DNA of 64,000 nt from Cellulophaga sp. L1A9 (GCF_009797025.1 NZ_CP047027.1:1488001-1552000), one strand, 5' to 3'; shown: positions 1-9,479, numbered from the stretch's first letter. A program made the numbers and translations. Notes: generated from the sequence alone by a model not told the origin.

Positions 1-89
1 TAGATTTTTGGAAGTTCTGAACCTGATTGAAATTCAACATCAACAACCGGCCCGATTATTTGGGAAACTTTACCTGTAACTTTAGACAT
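1..89 (-). CDS. atpD: ATP synthase F1 subunit beta, 5' end only
   Basis: Reading the minus strand from an ATG at 87-89 gives MSKVTGKVSQIIGPVVDVEF and nine further residues before the window edge. This is the N-terminal beta-barrel strand of the F1 catalytic beta subunit; the IIGPVVDVEF segment is highly characteristic. About 29 of roughly 500 codons are present, so only the start is seen. The protein catalyses ATP synthesis at the cytoplasmic face of the membrane. A -7 box lies about 80 bases upstream, and the terminator of the preceding gene lies beyond that, so atpD appears to begin its own transcript here. Confidence 0.93.
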   Translation of the reverse strand, partial: MSKVTGKVSQIIGPVVDVEFQSGSELPKI

Positions 90-170
90 TACCTAAGTAT
101 TTATGTTTAGAATTAAAGCGTCTGAGAAATACAATCCGCTATGTTTTAGCTTCCTGTGTTTTTCAGGCTG

Positions 171-178
171 CAAAGATA
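171..178 (-). promoter_or_regulatory. Bacteroidota -7 box for atpD
   Basis: The minus strand reads TATCTTTG, a full match to TAnnTTTG. It would start transcription near 164, giving an atpD leader of about 75 bases. No clear -33 TTG is seen at normal spacing. It lies between the upstream terminator and the atpD start, which is where a promoter is expected. Confidence 0.5.
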
Positions 179-227
179 TGTTTTTAACTTTTAATTAGAA
201 ATTGTTTTTTTCTTTTTTATCCACATA

Positions 228-257
228 AAAAAAGCACCCTAAAAAAGGTGCCTTTAA
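228..257 (-). terminator. Intrinsic terminator after the SGNH lipoprotein gene
   Basis: On the minus strand GCACC and GGTGC form a stem, extended by a G-U and A-T pairs, around a TTTTTTAG loop and followed by seven T. It sits 22-50 bases after the stop codon of the gene at 279-1757. Confidence 0.75.
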
Positions 258-278
258 AAACGATACTTTATGCTATAC

Positions 279-1757
279 CTACTGTAAACCAGCAGCATAG
301 TTTGTTGGATACGCTGCAGGATCTAATAAAGAACCCGAAGCCTCAAAGTTAGAACCATAAGTAACATCTATTGCTTTCATAAATTCATTCGCTAAAAATG
401 AATACCCTCTAGCTGTTGGATGCACCCCATCTAAAGAAAAAGCACCACCCGTAGCTAAACTTGATGTTAATATAAAGTCTCCCGTTGAAATTCCCGAAGA
501 AGCCAACTCACTTAAAATACTATTTACATCTACCAAAGCCAAACCAGCCTGACTAGCATTAGCAGCTATGATGCTATTAAATGCGCTTATCGCTGTAGCT
601 ATTTCTTCTTGCTCACTAGGCAATAATACCCATTTATCTTCTAAAGGAATTTGAGTACCATACCCTAATGGTATTTGTGAAGACAAGGGCAAAACAAATA
701 AATCTGCTGCTGTACCCTGTCTATAACTAGGAATAGCAAATGCACTTAAATCCGTCAAATCCTCATCTATTATAACCAATGCATTATTTAGCCCTTCTGC
801 GAAATTAATTGTTCTTTGATCTACTTCTTCTTGAGTTAACAGGCCATTTGCAAAGGCAAACTGTAAGCCGCCATTGTAGGTAGCATACCCACCATTTAAA
901 GCGTCAGCAGTGGCTGCATCTAAAGGAACTGGATTATAAGGTACTGTTGTAAAATGCGGAATACTGGTTACATTAGGAATATTAGCCACAACGCCTTGAG
1001 CTCCGCCAGCTGTTAAAGCTCCAATTAATGTAGCATACGTTGCACTAAACCCTACTCCTACAGCACCATCTACCGGAGTTAATGGATCAGTACCATCACC
1101 ACCAGACAAAGCATAGCCCAACACATCATTATTACCAATCCATAATGAAAAGAATGTTGGCTGTTGTGCTAATGTTAAATCTAACATGCTAGCATTTGGT
1201 GTTGTTCCAGTCATACGAACAAAATACGGATTCGCTAATTGCGGCGCCAAATTTGCAATGTTACCATAACCTGGTGCTAGTAAATGAAAACTTTTTGCCC
1301 CAGGAACTCCCATGTTATTAAAGGGACCCGTTGGATTATTAAAGGCTAAATCTGTACTTACCGTAACTGGCCCTATAATAGACTCTAATGAAACCGGACC
1401 GGCCCCACCAAATACCAAGCGCGGTTCTAAAATACGCGTACCACCAACAGCAATTCCTCCAAAATTATCATTCATTAAGGGCTGCGTAAAATCTCCACCG
1501 CCTATTAAAGCAAATTTCTGAGACAGCATATTTGGCAATGAATTTTCCTGCGATGCAATAAACAAGGCATTATCTGTAAAACCCGCTGTTAATGAATTTC
1601 CTATAGCTACAAAATTAGAAAAGTCTGCAGAACCCGCTACAAGAGCAGGAGCATCCACCATTAATTCTGCCTCTATTCTATCTACATCTTCAATATCATT
1701 ACAGGCAAAAAAAGTAAGTGACACCGCAGACAACAGGATATATTTTATATTCTTCAT
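279..1757 (-). CDS. SGNH/GDSL-family hydrolase lipoprotein
   Basis: A 492-residue secreted lipoprotein: hydrophobic N-terminus with Cys19 as lipidation site. It carries SGNH-hydrolase blocks: GNSLTAGF (53-60, Ser55 as nucleophile, with Asn replacing the usual Asp of GDSL), GVPGA near 150, IGNND (207-211) and DGVHPT (443-448, giving the catalytic Asp443 and His446). The family cleaves esters of lipids, acetylated sugars or related substrates; the substrate here is unknown. It starts 17 bases after the TonB receptor gene at 1775-4534 and shares its operon, so it may act at the cell surface on material imported by that receptor, but that is inference. At nearly 500 residues it is longer than a minimal SGNH domain. 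Confidence 0.85.
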   Translation of the reverse strand: MKNIKYILLSAVSLTFFACNDIEDVDRIEAELMVDAPALVAGSADFSNFVAIGNSLTAGFTDNALFIASQENSLPNMLSQKFALIGGGDFTQPLMNDNFGGIAVGGTRILEPRLVFGGAGPVSLESIIGPVTVSTDLAFNNPTGPFNNMGVPGAKSFHLLAPGYGNIANLAPQLANPYFVRMTGTTPNASMLDLTLAQQPTFFSLWIGNNDVLGYALSGGDGTDPLTPVDGAVGVGFSATYATLIGALTAGGAQGVVANIPNVTSIPHFTTVPYNPVPLDAATADALNGGYATYNGGLQFAFANGLLTQEEVDQRTINFAEGLNNALVIIDEDLTDLSAFAIPSYRQGTAADLFVLPLSSQIPLGYGTQIPLEDKWVLLPSEQEEIATAISAFNSIIAANASQAGLALVDVNSILSELASSGISTGDFILTSSLATGGAFSLDGVHPTARGYSFLANEFMKAIDVTYGSNFEASGSLLDPAAYPTNYAAGLQ

Positions 1758-1774
1758 CTTAATTTTTTAGTTTA

Positions 1775-4534
1775 TTAGTTATTAATTGTCCAAGATAGGT
1801 AGTACATAGATCCTATAAATCCTGTACCGAAAGCCGTGAAGTACTCATCACCTAGAATATTGGTGCCTCCTAATTTGAAAGAAGATTTAATACTTGGAAC
1901 TGCGTAGCTTATTTGAGCATCTAACGTATGGAACTCAGGAACAACACCATTACCGAAAGTAGCCTCCCAGAAATAATCATCACTAAATCTATACGCCAAG
2001 TTGAAACCAAAATTTTCAAATAAGGCATCATTACCAAAATTAGCTTTGAACTTATGCTCAGGAGTATTGAAACTAGACATAAAATCTGGATTCGCCTCTT
2101 GATCAAAATCTTGTTTTGTAAAGGTATAACTACCTCCTAAATTGTAATTGCCCATCACTTTCATTGTTAAACCTAATGAAGCTCCGTAAGAATTAATAGC
2201 TACATCTGAGTTTGTGTAAGCACTATACCGTTGAAAATCATCATTTCTAATTGCATCCACAGAAGAACCACCATCACCTGCAACACCGTAAAATGGCGCA
2301 TCTACAACTTCTTGAGAAATAAAATCTTTGTAGTTATTATAATAAGCACTAAAATCTATAACCAGTTTATCCACTTTACCTCTATACCCAACTTCAAAAG
2401 AAGTAACCTGTTCTGCTTTTACCAAATCTGCATTAGAAACTCTTAAATCACTAGCATCTCCTGTAACCTTAAACGTTTCTACCGATTGAGAAGAATAGGT
2501 ATCTCCGTAAGCAACTGCTCCTGTTTGTACTACTTCCGCCGGATTACCATCTAATTGACCACTCTCACTAACGGCAAAAGTTCTCGTATAACGGTCTAAG
2601 TTATCTGCAGCCGATCCTATTAAAATAGCTCTACCCGCATCTAAGCCAATAAATAAATCTTGTGTTGTTGGATTTCTAAAACCCGTTTGTACAGATGCTC
2701 TAATATTATGATCTCTGTTTAAGCTATACCCCGCAGAAAGACGCGGAGAAAAGAAACCATCGAAAAATTCTGATTTATCAAAACGAATAGAACCCGTTAA
2801 TTTTAAACTCTTATCGTCTGAAAAATCAAACTTCTTCTGTATTTGAGTATACACGCCATATTCTGAATAGCCTATTGGTCCGTCAAAATCCGTATAAATA
2901 GTTCCGGAAGAATTTAAATCATACCTTCTAAAGGAACCTCCTAATTGGATCTCAGCGAAATCTGTCAAATGCCCAAAATTATAATTCGCATCTGCATGGT
3001 AATATTTTGAAGCATCTTTAAATTGAGAACCTGTAGTTAAATCTGGATCCTTGATTACCCTATCAAAAGCAGTCTGAAATTCCGTAGTCCCTGGTAAATA
3101 ACGACCCGTATCTGCCACGGCTCTTGCTGCAGCATGTTTTTGATCGTCTGTTAAACCCGATGGATTACCACTAAGTTCTATTCCTGCATAGGTTTGAATA
3201 TACTCTCCGAACCACTGTTCATCTGATTTCCATGATCTGTTGATGTTAATTCCCGTAAAGACCATATCATAAGAGTCTCCCGCTTTATCACCAACAACAT
3301 AACCTCTTACGAAAAAGTTATCATTTTTAACCTCTAATTTATGTTGCTCTTGAAAAAAGCCATTGATGTTATATCTATTCGTTCCTTGATAGATAGTAGA
3401 TCCTGTACCTACTTTACCTACATAAGACAACTCAAGACTATTACCTTCTATAGGACGGTAATATAAACCCCAATCTGCTTTGATACTTTCCGCATTGTAA
3501 TTCGTTAAATCACTTTCATTATATCCTGTTCTACTTACAACAACGTTTGGAACGATACCAAGGCCAGAAGCAGATCTAATATTTGTGGAAACTTCATCTC
3601 CATACACATTGATTCCATCATAGTTATAATTGGCTCTTGTTCTGGTAGGATCAAACTTATCTACTTCACTTGTAGCGGCCCAATCTGTACCTTTTAAATA
3701 TCCAAAATTAACTTTAGCTGCAAATTTGTCTGAAAATTTATGTGCTGCACGAATACCAAAATCGGTATACGCATTATCTCCTGATGCTTCTTGTGAGGTA
3801 ATCCCTCTTTTAATAGAAACGCTAATCCCCTCATGATCGAAGGCACTTTTGCTTCGCATAAAAAGAATACCATTAAAGGCATTGGCACCATAAAGCGCAG
3901 AAGATGCTCCTGGCAGTAACTCTACACTCTGAACATCTGTTTCTACCATCCCCACTAAATTTCCAATAGGAAAATTTAATGCCGGCGTAGAATTATCCAT
4001 TCCATCTACCAATTGCATAAATCTAGTATTCGCGAAGGTTGCAAAACCTCTTGTGTTTACAGATTTAAAGGTTAAACTATTGGTATTTACATCTACACCT
4101 TTTAAGTTTTCTAAACCCCCGTAAAAATCGGCAGCCGTAGTATTCTTAATTTGCTCTATACCAAAACGCTCCACGGTTACTGGAGATTCAAAAATACGCT
4201 CTGGTGTTCTAGACGCGGAAATTACAATCTCATCTAAAAGTGTTTGAGATTCATTTAAAGAGACAGAAACACTTTGATTGTTTTTTGTAATGCTGGCCAT
4301 ACTTTCTGAATAGCCAATACTTGAAATCTTTAGTTTAAAAGGGGGTACTTCTGAAGTCTCTAGAACAAAGTTACCATCAAAGTCCGTTACTGTTCCTACA
4401 GTTTTACCGACGATTACTACATTTGAACCAGGAATTGGTTGCCCATCTTGATCTACTACATTTCCTTTTACTGTGGTTTGAGAGAATCCCAATGTTCCCA
4501 CTAAAAGGAAGAATACATACATTGTTGTTTTCAT
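1775..4534 (-). CDS. TonB-dependent outer-membrane receptor, SGNH-linked
   Basis: A 919-residue receptor with a signal peptide (about 1-18), a carboxypeptidase-D-like regulatory domain (about 20-105, with the TVTDFDGNF motif), a plug domain (about 115-235, with RGFATFANTRFMQLVDGMDN and LYGANAFNGILF) and a 22-strand-type barrel to the C-terminus. Such receptors import large or scarce substrates across the outer membrane using TonB energy. No SusD partner follows; the only neighbour is the SGNH lipoprotein. The substrate cannot be named. Fatty esters or esterified compounds would fit the SGNH partner. Confidence 0.88.
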   Translation of the reverse strand: MKTTMYVFFLLVGTLGFSQTTVKGNVVDQDGQPIPGSNVVIVGKTVGTVTDFDGNFVLETSEVPPFKLKISSIGYSESMASITKNNQSVSVSLNESQTLLDEIVISASRTPERIFESPVTVERFGIEQIKNTTAADFYGGLENLKGVDVNTNSLTFKSVNTRGFATFANTRFMQLVDGMDNSTPALNFPIGNLVGMVETDVQSVELLPGASSALYGANAFNGILFMRSKSAFDHEGISVSIKRGITSQEASGDNAYTDFGIRAAHKFSDKFAAKVNFGYLKGTDWAATSEVDKFDPTRTRANYNYDGINVYGDEVSTNIRSASGLGIVPNVVVSRTGYNESDLTNYNAESIKADWGLYYRPIEGNSLELSYVGKVGTGSTIYQGTNRYNINGFFQEQHKLEVKNDNFFVRGYVVGDKAGDSYDMVFTGININRSWKSDEQWFGEYIQTYAGIELSGNPSGLTDDQKHAAARAVADTGRYLPGTTEFQTAFDRVIKDPDLTTGSQFKDASKYYHADANYNFGHLTDFAEIQLGGSFRRYDLNSSGTIYTDFDGPIGYSEYGVYTQIQKKFDFSDDKSLKLTGSIRFDKSEFFDGFFSPRLSAGYSLNRDHNIRASVQTGFRNPTTQDLFIGLDAGRAILIGSAADNLDRYTRTFAVSESGQLDGNPAEVVQTGAVAYGDTYSSQSVETFKVTGDASDLRVSNADLVKAEQVTSFEVGYRGKVDKLVIDFSAYYNNYKDFISQEVVDAPFYGVAGDGGSSVDAIRNDDFQRYSAYTNSDVAINSYGASLGLTMKVMGNYNLGGSYTFTKQDFDQEANPDFMSSFNTPEHKFKANFGNDALFENFGFNLAYRFSDDYFWEATFGNGVVPEFHTLDAQISYAVPSIKSSFKLGGTNILGDEYFTAFGTGFIGSMYYLSWTINN

Positions 4535-4613
4535 TCGAGGGAGTTAAGTTTAATTAGTTTAAAATCGAAGATACAGATTTTTTTATATGATTTCTAAGAA
4601 AATAAAAAAAATT

Positions 4614-4623
4614 ATGCATGCAT
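4614..4623. repeat. Ten-base palindrome upstream of the TonB receptor gene
   Basis: ATGCATGCAT is a perfect palindrome about 80 bases before the start codon at 4534, in otherwise A/T-only DNA. It could be an operator. No regulator is known for it, and a palindrome of this length can arise by chance. Confidence 0.2.
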
Positions 4624-4700
4624 AGTACTATTTTGATAATTAGATAGCCAAAAAATTGAATATTTTGTAATACGAAAGAATACAAACCCAATAGTTTACG

Positions 4701-4740
4701 ACAAAAAAAAAGGGGAAGATGTAAACATCTTCCCCTTTTA
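4701..4740 (-). terminator. Intrinsic terminator of glmS
   Basis: A perfect 11-bp stem, AGGGGAAGATG (4711-4721) with CATCTTCCCCT (4726-4736), and a four-base loop. On the minus strand it is followed by a run of nine T. It lies 24 bases after the glmS stop codon. The plus-strand side also has a short T run. Confidence 0.9.
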
Positions 4741-4759
4741 TACCTTATAGTACGTATTT

Positions 4760-6607
4760 TTATTCTACCGTAACAGACTTCGCTAAATTCCTTGGCTGAT
4801 CTACATTACAACCTCTCATCAATGCAATATGATAAGACAACAACTGTAAAGGAATTGTAGTTAATAATGGCGTAAGGCTTTCAAACGTTTCCGGTACTTC
4901 AATCACATGATCTGCAAGTTCCTTAACCGTTTCATCGCCCTCTGTAACAATTGCTATTATTTTTCCCTTACGAGATTTAATTTCTTGAATGTTACTTACC
5001 ACTTTTTCATAATGACCTCTTTTTGTTGCAATAACAAAGACTGGCATATGCTCATCAATAAGTGCGATAGGACCGTGTTTCATTTCCGCAGCAGGATACC
5101 CTTCTGCATGAATATAACTAATCTCTTTTAATTTAAGTGCGCCTTCCAATGCTACAGGGAAATTATACCCTCTTCCTAAATAAAGACAATTTGTAGCATC
5201 TTTATATACTTCTGCTACTTGCTCTATTAATTCATTAGACAACAAAGCTCTTTCTACTTTAGCTGGAATATTTTCTAATTCTGCTAAAAACTCATGGTAT
5301 TTACTTTGTGAGAAAACACCTTTCTCTTTCGCTAATTTTAATGCAATTAACGTTAATACCGTAATCTGAGTGGTAAATGCTTTTGTTGAAGCAACTCCTA
5401 TTTCAGGACCCGCATGTGTATATGCACCCGCATCTGTCTCTCTAGAAATAGTAGACCCTACAACATTGCAAACACCAAATACAAAAGCTCCTTTTTCTTT
5501 AGCTAATTTTATAGCCGCCAAAGTATCTGCCGTTTCTCCGGATTGCGAAATAGCAATCACAACATCTTTATCTGTTATAACAGGGTTTCTGTATCTAAAT
5601 TCTGAAGCATATTCTACTTCTACAGGAATTCTCGCTAAATCTTCAAAAATATATTCTGCGACAAGACCTGCATGCCATGAAGTACCACAGGCTACGATAA
5701 TAATCCTATTCGCATTCATGAATTTTTCTAAATTATCATCAACACCAGCCATTTTTATCAGCCCTTTATCTGCCAATAAACGACCTCTATAAGAATCTTG
5801 AATAGCTCTTGGCTGCTCATAAATTTCTTTTAACATAAAGTGATCGTAACCCCCTTTTTCAATCTCTTCAATATTCAGTTGTAATTCCTTTATAATAGGA
5901 TATACCACAGAATCATCATTGATCTTACGAAGTTTAATCTCTTTACCCAAACGGATAATCGCCATTTCTTCGTCGTCCAAATACATTGCGTTATTGGTAA
6001 ACTCAATAAAAGGCGTAGCATCAGAAGCGATAAAAAATTCATTTTCCCCAATACCGATAGCCAAAGGACTTCCTAATTTAGCCACTACAATTTCATCTGG
6101 CTTATGCTTATCAAAAACAGCAATAGCATAGGCACCAACAACTTGGTTTAATGCAATCTGAACTGCCTTTCCTAGCTTTACATTTTCTTTCTTTTTTACC
6201 TCTTCAATAAGATTAACCAATACTTCCGTATCCGTATCTGAATGAAATACGTATCCACGGTTGATCAACTCTTTTTTAATAGAGTCGTAATTTTCTATAA
6301 TTCCGTTATGGATAATTACTAAATCTCCTGAATTTGAATAATGCGGATGAGAATTTGCATCATTAGGTACGCCATGGGTAGCCCATCTTGTATGACCAAT
6401 TCCTAGTTTACCCTCCAAAGACATACTTGCCTCTGCTTTATTTTTTAAATCTTCTACTTTACCTTTTGTCTTACATAGATTTATAGTAGCACCATCATAA
6501 ACAGCAACTCCTGCACTATCATAGCCTCTATATTCTAATCTCTGAAGTCCTTTTATTATGATCGGATAAGCATCTCTATGCCCTATATATCCTACAATTC
6601 CACACAT
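4760..6607 (-). CDS. glmS: Glutamine-fructose-6-phosphate aminotransferase (isomerizing)
   Basis: This enzyme makes glucosamine-6-phosphate from fructose-6-phosphate and glutamine, the first step toward UDP-GlcNAc for peptidoglycan and LPS. The 615-residue protein starts MCGIVGYIG, placing the catalytic Cys at position 2 after Met removal. The N-terminal glutamine amidotransferase half (about 1-225) includes RLEYRGYDSAG and GHTRWATHG. Two SIS sugar-isomerase domains follow, with ACGTSWHAG, SQSGETADT and the C-terminal LAKSVTVE. Length matches the family (about 610). A -7 box at 6647-6654 gives it its own short leader. No glmS ribozyme is evident in the 127 bases upstream, as expected outside Firmicutes. 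Confidence 0.97.
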   Translation of the reverse strand: MCGIVGYIGHRDAYPIIIKGLQRLEYRGYDSAGVAVYDGATINLCKTKGKVEDLKNKAEASMSLEGKLGIGHTRWATHGVPNDANSHPHYSNSGDLVIIHNGIIENYDSIKKELINRGYVFHSDTDTEVLVNLIEEVKKKENVKLGKAVQIALNQVVGAYAIAVFDKHKPDEIVVAKLGSPLAIGIGENEFFIASDATPFIEFTNNAMYLDDEEMAIIRLGKEIKLRKINDDSVVYPIIKELQLNIEEIEKGGYDHFMLKEIYEQPRAIQDSYRGRLLADKGLIKMAGVDDNLEKFMNANRIIIVACGTSWHAGLVAEYIFEDLARIPVEVEYASEFRYRNPVITDKDVVIAISQSGETADTLAAIKLAKEKGAFVFGVCNVVGSTISRETDAGAYTHAGPEIGVASTKAFTTQITVLTLIALKLAKEKGVFSQSKYHEFLAELENIPAKVERALLSNELIEQVAEVYKDATNCLYLGRGYNFPVALEGALKLKEISYIHAEGYPAAEMKHGPIALIDEHMPVFVIATKRGHYEKVVSNIQEIKSRKGKIIAIVTEGDETVKELADHVIEVPETFESLTPLLTTIPLQLLSYHIALMRGCNVDQPRNLAKSVTVE

Positions 6608-6646
6608 ATTAAATAAATAATTTGGTTAATGCTTAAAAATTCTGTG

Positions 6647-6654
6647 CAAAATTA
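6647..6654 (-). promoter_or_regulatory. glmS: -7 box for glmS
   Basis: The minus strand reads TAATTTTG (TAnnTTTG), about 40 bases before the glmS ATG. Predicted transcription start is near 6640. No -33 TTG at good spacing was found. Confidence 0.5.
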
Positions 6655-6734
6655 CGAATTCTGCAAATATTTCTAAGCTAACTATAGACGTACAACGAAT
6701 AAAAACTTTAAGTGGTATACTTCTACCCCTTATA

Positions 6735-8591
6735 TTAGTCTACTTGAGTGTATAAAATCTCTAGTTGAAGTTTTTTATCTTCGTCGGCTACACTAACGTT
6801 ACTACCATAAAGTACGGTCCCGAAGGGGTTAATAGTTGACATTAACGGAATATTAACTTCTGAATCTTCTAATTTTGCAGCTCCAGTAACTACAATTCTA
6901 ATGTCTGAAGTAACAGTAAGACCCAGTGTAGTCACCGTTTCATCACCACTTAACAAGTCATTAATATAATCTGTTATTCGAATTTTATACTTGATTCCTT
7001 TTTCGCTTTCCTTCTGTAATACTCCATCATAAAAAGGAAAAACAGATAATGCAGTAGGAGTAGTTACTGTAAATTCCGTAAAGATATTATACAACTCTTC
7101 ATTCGTTTCTGCATTGTACAAATAAAGACGCATAGGCTCTATAACTCCCGGAGCAGCATCTAAACTTGTTCTATCTACATAAAATACTAAGTTAGCCTCG
7201 TTAACAATCCAATTATTAGCTTTAATCTCACTAATTACACTAGCACTTAATGCGGTCTCTTCTGCAAACAATTTAAGTTCTGCATAAGCTCCTGCCCCAC
7301 CTTTTAAATAAATTTTTTCCGCATTTCCTGTAGCACTCAGAGCATCCGACACTTCTGGAGTATACGCCTCATTCACAAATGTATTTACAGCATTACCTGC
7401 AATTGCCGTAGTAATACCATCTCCTGTTACTAGATTAATAACAAAACGATTTTCTAAAACTACGTTCTCATCATCAGAAGTATCATCCGTAGTACCATTA
7501 ACATCAACAGCATCATACGTATAGGTAATGGTAATATTAGCTCCCGCTAAATTTAATAACATAAAAATATCATCATTGGCATCAATAGAAATATTGATTC
7601 CGCGTAAGAAATTTTTAAAATTAGTATTATTCAAAAGTTCCTGAGAACCTTCTTTATCCAAAATATTTTCTTGAAAAAACTGATTTGTCAAAGGCACCCA
7701 AATACCCGCGCCTATCGTTTGGTCTACAGTACCCGTTTCATCAACATCTTCCGTATCCGGATCATCTTCAAGATAGGTGATAATTTCTGTATCACGAACC
7801 GTCTCTGTTCCGTCATACAAAACATCTGTAAGGAAAGGTGTAAAATCATGGTCTGAATAAAAATCTTGAGATTGCTCAAAATTCGTATCAGGATCTAGAT
7901 CTCTTAAAAAAAAGGTAGAATGTTGCACCTTAATATTAAAAGGCGCCGCTTTTCCTGAACCATAAATACTGTCTAAAATAAACTTCTTAGGATAAGCACT
8001 TACGCCATTCTCTCCATCTTCAGCATCTAAAATACCATCTCCGTCAGTATCATTACTTAATGGGTTTAAACCAGAAATTCGTTCTTGATTATCCGTAATA
8101 CCATCACCATCAGTATCACTGTTGGCATCTGCAGCATCTATATCTAGATCATCTGGAACACCATCACCATCAGTATCTTTAACGTCTTGTAAATAAGGAA
8201 TATATAAATAAACACTCTTTACCGTCTCATTTTCTACAACTGTTGCGGGTATCGTATCTGCTACGGCACCATCCTCTGTTGTTTTTGAATACGTCCCAAA
8301 AGTTGGACTTACTGTTGAAAGCTGAAGCTGAGAAGTAATCGTAGCCGAAGTTTTCCCGTAAAGCGGATCATTAAAATTACCCAATTGATAAATAGGCAAT
8401 CGGTTAGATTTAACCGCATTTATTTTATTATTATAAGCATAAACATCAAAAACGGCCTTTCCTGTTTCGAAAGGTTCACCCGCAATCACAGTTGAACCGA
8501 TTGTAGAAACATCATCTTCACACGATGAAAACAATCCAGCTATTACTACTCCTGCAAGAACAGAAAAGCTTATTTTTTTAATAAATGTCAT
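6735..8591 (-). CDS. DUF4270 family lipoprotein with a thrombospondin type-3 insert
   Basis: A 618-residue lipoprotein with Cys24 in an LFSSC lipobox. The opening (DDVSTIGSTVIAGEPF, NDPLYGKTSATITSQLQL) matches the Bacteroidota DUF4270 family, whose function is not known. Residues about 139-195 hold three Asp-rich DTDGDGxxDxxD repeats typical of calcium-binding thrombospondin type-3 or dockerin-like loops, inserted in the DUF4270 body. It begins five bases after the GT5-domain gene, so the two are co-transcribed; the glmS gene follows 127 bases later with its own promoter. This order is familiar from flavobacterial genomes. Probable location is the outer membrane or cell surface. Confidence 0.82.
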   Translation of the reverse strand: MTFIKKISFSVLAGVVIAGLFSSCEDDVSTIGSTVIAGEPFETGKAVFDVYAYNNKINAVKSNRLPIYQLGNFNDPLYGKTSATITSQLQLSTVSPTFGTYSKTTEDGAVADTIPATVVENETVKSVYLYIPYLQDVKDTDGDGVPDDLDIDAADANSDTDGDGITDNQERISGLNPLSNDTDGDGILDAEDGENGVSAYPKKFILDSIYGSGKAAPFNIKVQHSTFFLRDLDPDTNFEQSQDFYSDHDFTPFLTDVLYDGTETVRDTEIITYLEDDPDTEDVDETGTVDQTIGAGIWVPLTNQFFQENILDKEGSQELLNNTNFKNFLRGINISIDANDDIFMLLNLAGANITITYTYDAVDVNGTTDDTSDDENVVLENRFVINLVTGDGITTAIAGNAVNTFVNEAYTPEVSDALSATGNAEKIYLKGGAGAYAELKLFAEETALSASVISEIKANNWIVNEANLVFYVDRTSLDAAPGVIEPMRLYLYNAETNEELYNIFTEFTVTTPTALSVFPFYDGVLQKESEKGIKYKIRITDYINDLLSGDETVTTLGLTVTSDIRIVVTGAAKLEDSEVNIPLMSTINPFGTVLYGSNVSVADEDKKLQLEILYTQVD

Positions 8592-8596
8592 GTAAT

Positions 8597-9406
8597 TTAC
8601 TTTAGAACTTCAGTGTTATAAAAATTTGCGTAAGCTTCTTCAAACTCATGGAAGGGAACATACGGAAGCACTGGTTTTTGAAGGTTTGCAATATGTGTAG
8701 TTAAGTCCTCCGAAATTTCCTCTGATGCTAAAATAACTGCATCTGAATAATTTACTGCTACTTTTAACAAATTATTATAGTCTGGTTTTGCAAGTGGCGC
8801 AATAGCATCACTAGAAATTCCATCAAATTCTATTTTCTTAACGATGTCAGGGTTTAACTCCTCATCAAACGCTTTTGTATATACCGATGTAACTACTTTA
8901 CTTTCTGAGAAAAGTGGTTCATCTGCATAATATTTTTTTAAATAAAGAGGCACTAAAGAAGCCAACCAACCATGAACATGGATAATATCTGGAGACCAGT
9001 TTAATTTTTTCACTGTTTCTACGATACCCTTTGCAAAAAATATTGCACGTTCATCGTTATCCGGAAAAAGAGCTCCGTTTTCATCAGCAAAAGTTGCTTT
9101 CCTTTTGAAATACTCTTCGTTATCAATAAAATAAACCTGAATACGTTCTTTAGGTATAGAAGCTACTTTAATAATCAAAGGCATATCCATATCATTGATG
9201 ACTAAATTCATCCCTGATAAACGAATTACCTCGTGCAGTTGATGACGTCTCTCATTGATATTACCATACCTTGGCATAAAGATCCGTATTTGACCTCCAT
9301 TGCTATTTACCATTTTAGGCGTTTCGTATGACATCAGGGAAACCTCATTCTCTGGCAAGTAAGGTACTAATTCAGAAGATACAAACAATATCTTTTTACC
9401 ATCCAT
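8597..9406 (-). CDS. Glycogen/starch synthase N-terminal-domain protein (GT5-like, single domain)
   Basis: The 269 residues resemble only the N-terminal Rossmann half of GT5 glycogen synthases: KKILFVSSELVPY at the start, IRIFMPRYGNINER, and PDIIHVHGWLASLVPLYLK near 140-157. Full GlgA is about 470 residues; the nucleotide-sugar-binding C-terminal half is absent, and the KxGG substrate motif expected after the VSSELVPY segment is not present. Catalytic activity as a glycogen synthase therefore looks doubtful. Family members of this size are commonly labelled glycogen synthase in Bacteroidota. It is the first gene of an operon with the DUF4270 gene and faces panC. A regulatory or binding role is possible, but that is speculation. 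Confidence 0.8.
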   Translation of the reverse strand: MDGKKILFVSSELVPYLPENEVSLMSYETPKMVNSNGGQIRIFMPRYGNINERRHQLHEVIRLSGMNLVINDMDMPLIIKVASIPKERIQVYFIDNEEYFKRKATFADENGALFPDNDERAIFFAKGIVETVKKLNWSPDIIHVHGWLASLVPLYLKKYYADEPLFSESKVVTSVYTKAFDEELNPDIVKKIEFDGISSDAIAPLAKPDYNNLLKVAVNYSDAVILASEEISEDLTTHIANLQKPVLPYVPFHEFEEAYANFYNTEVLK

Positions 9407-9441
9407 AAAAGCTATTTTTAATTTTTTTATTGGCGTGGCTG

Positions 9442-9449
9442 CAAAATTA
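9442..9449 (-). promoter_or_regulatory. -7 box for the GT5-DUF4270 operon
   Basis: The minus strand reads TAATTTTG, matching TAnnTTTG, 36 bases before the ATG at 9406. It lies back to back with the panC promoter. Confidence 0.45.
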
Positions 9450-9479
9450 CAAAAATTATGCAGATTAGCAGTAATTATA

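Noticed and set aside
5370..5792. A 140-codon open frame on the plus strand
   Set aside because: Antisense to the well-conserved SIS part of glmS; the translation has no family features.
6608..6734. Possible glmS ribozyme in the glmS leader
   Set aside because: The leader is about 35-130 bases of AT-rich sequence with a -7 box; none of the conserved ribozyme core is seen and the element is not expected in Bacteroidota.
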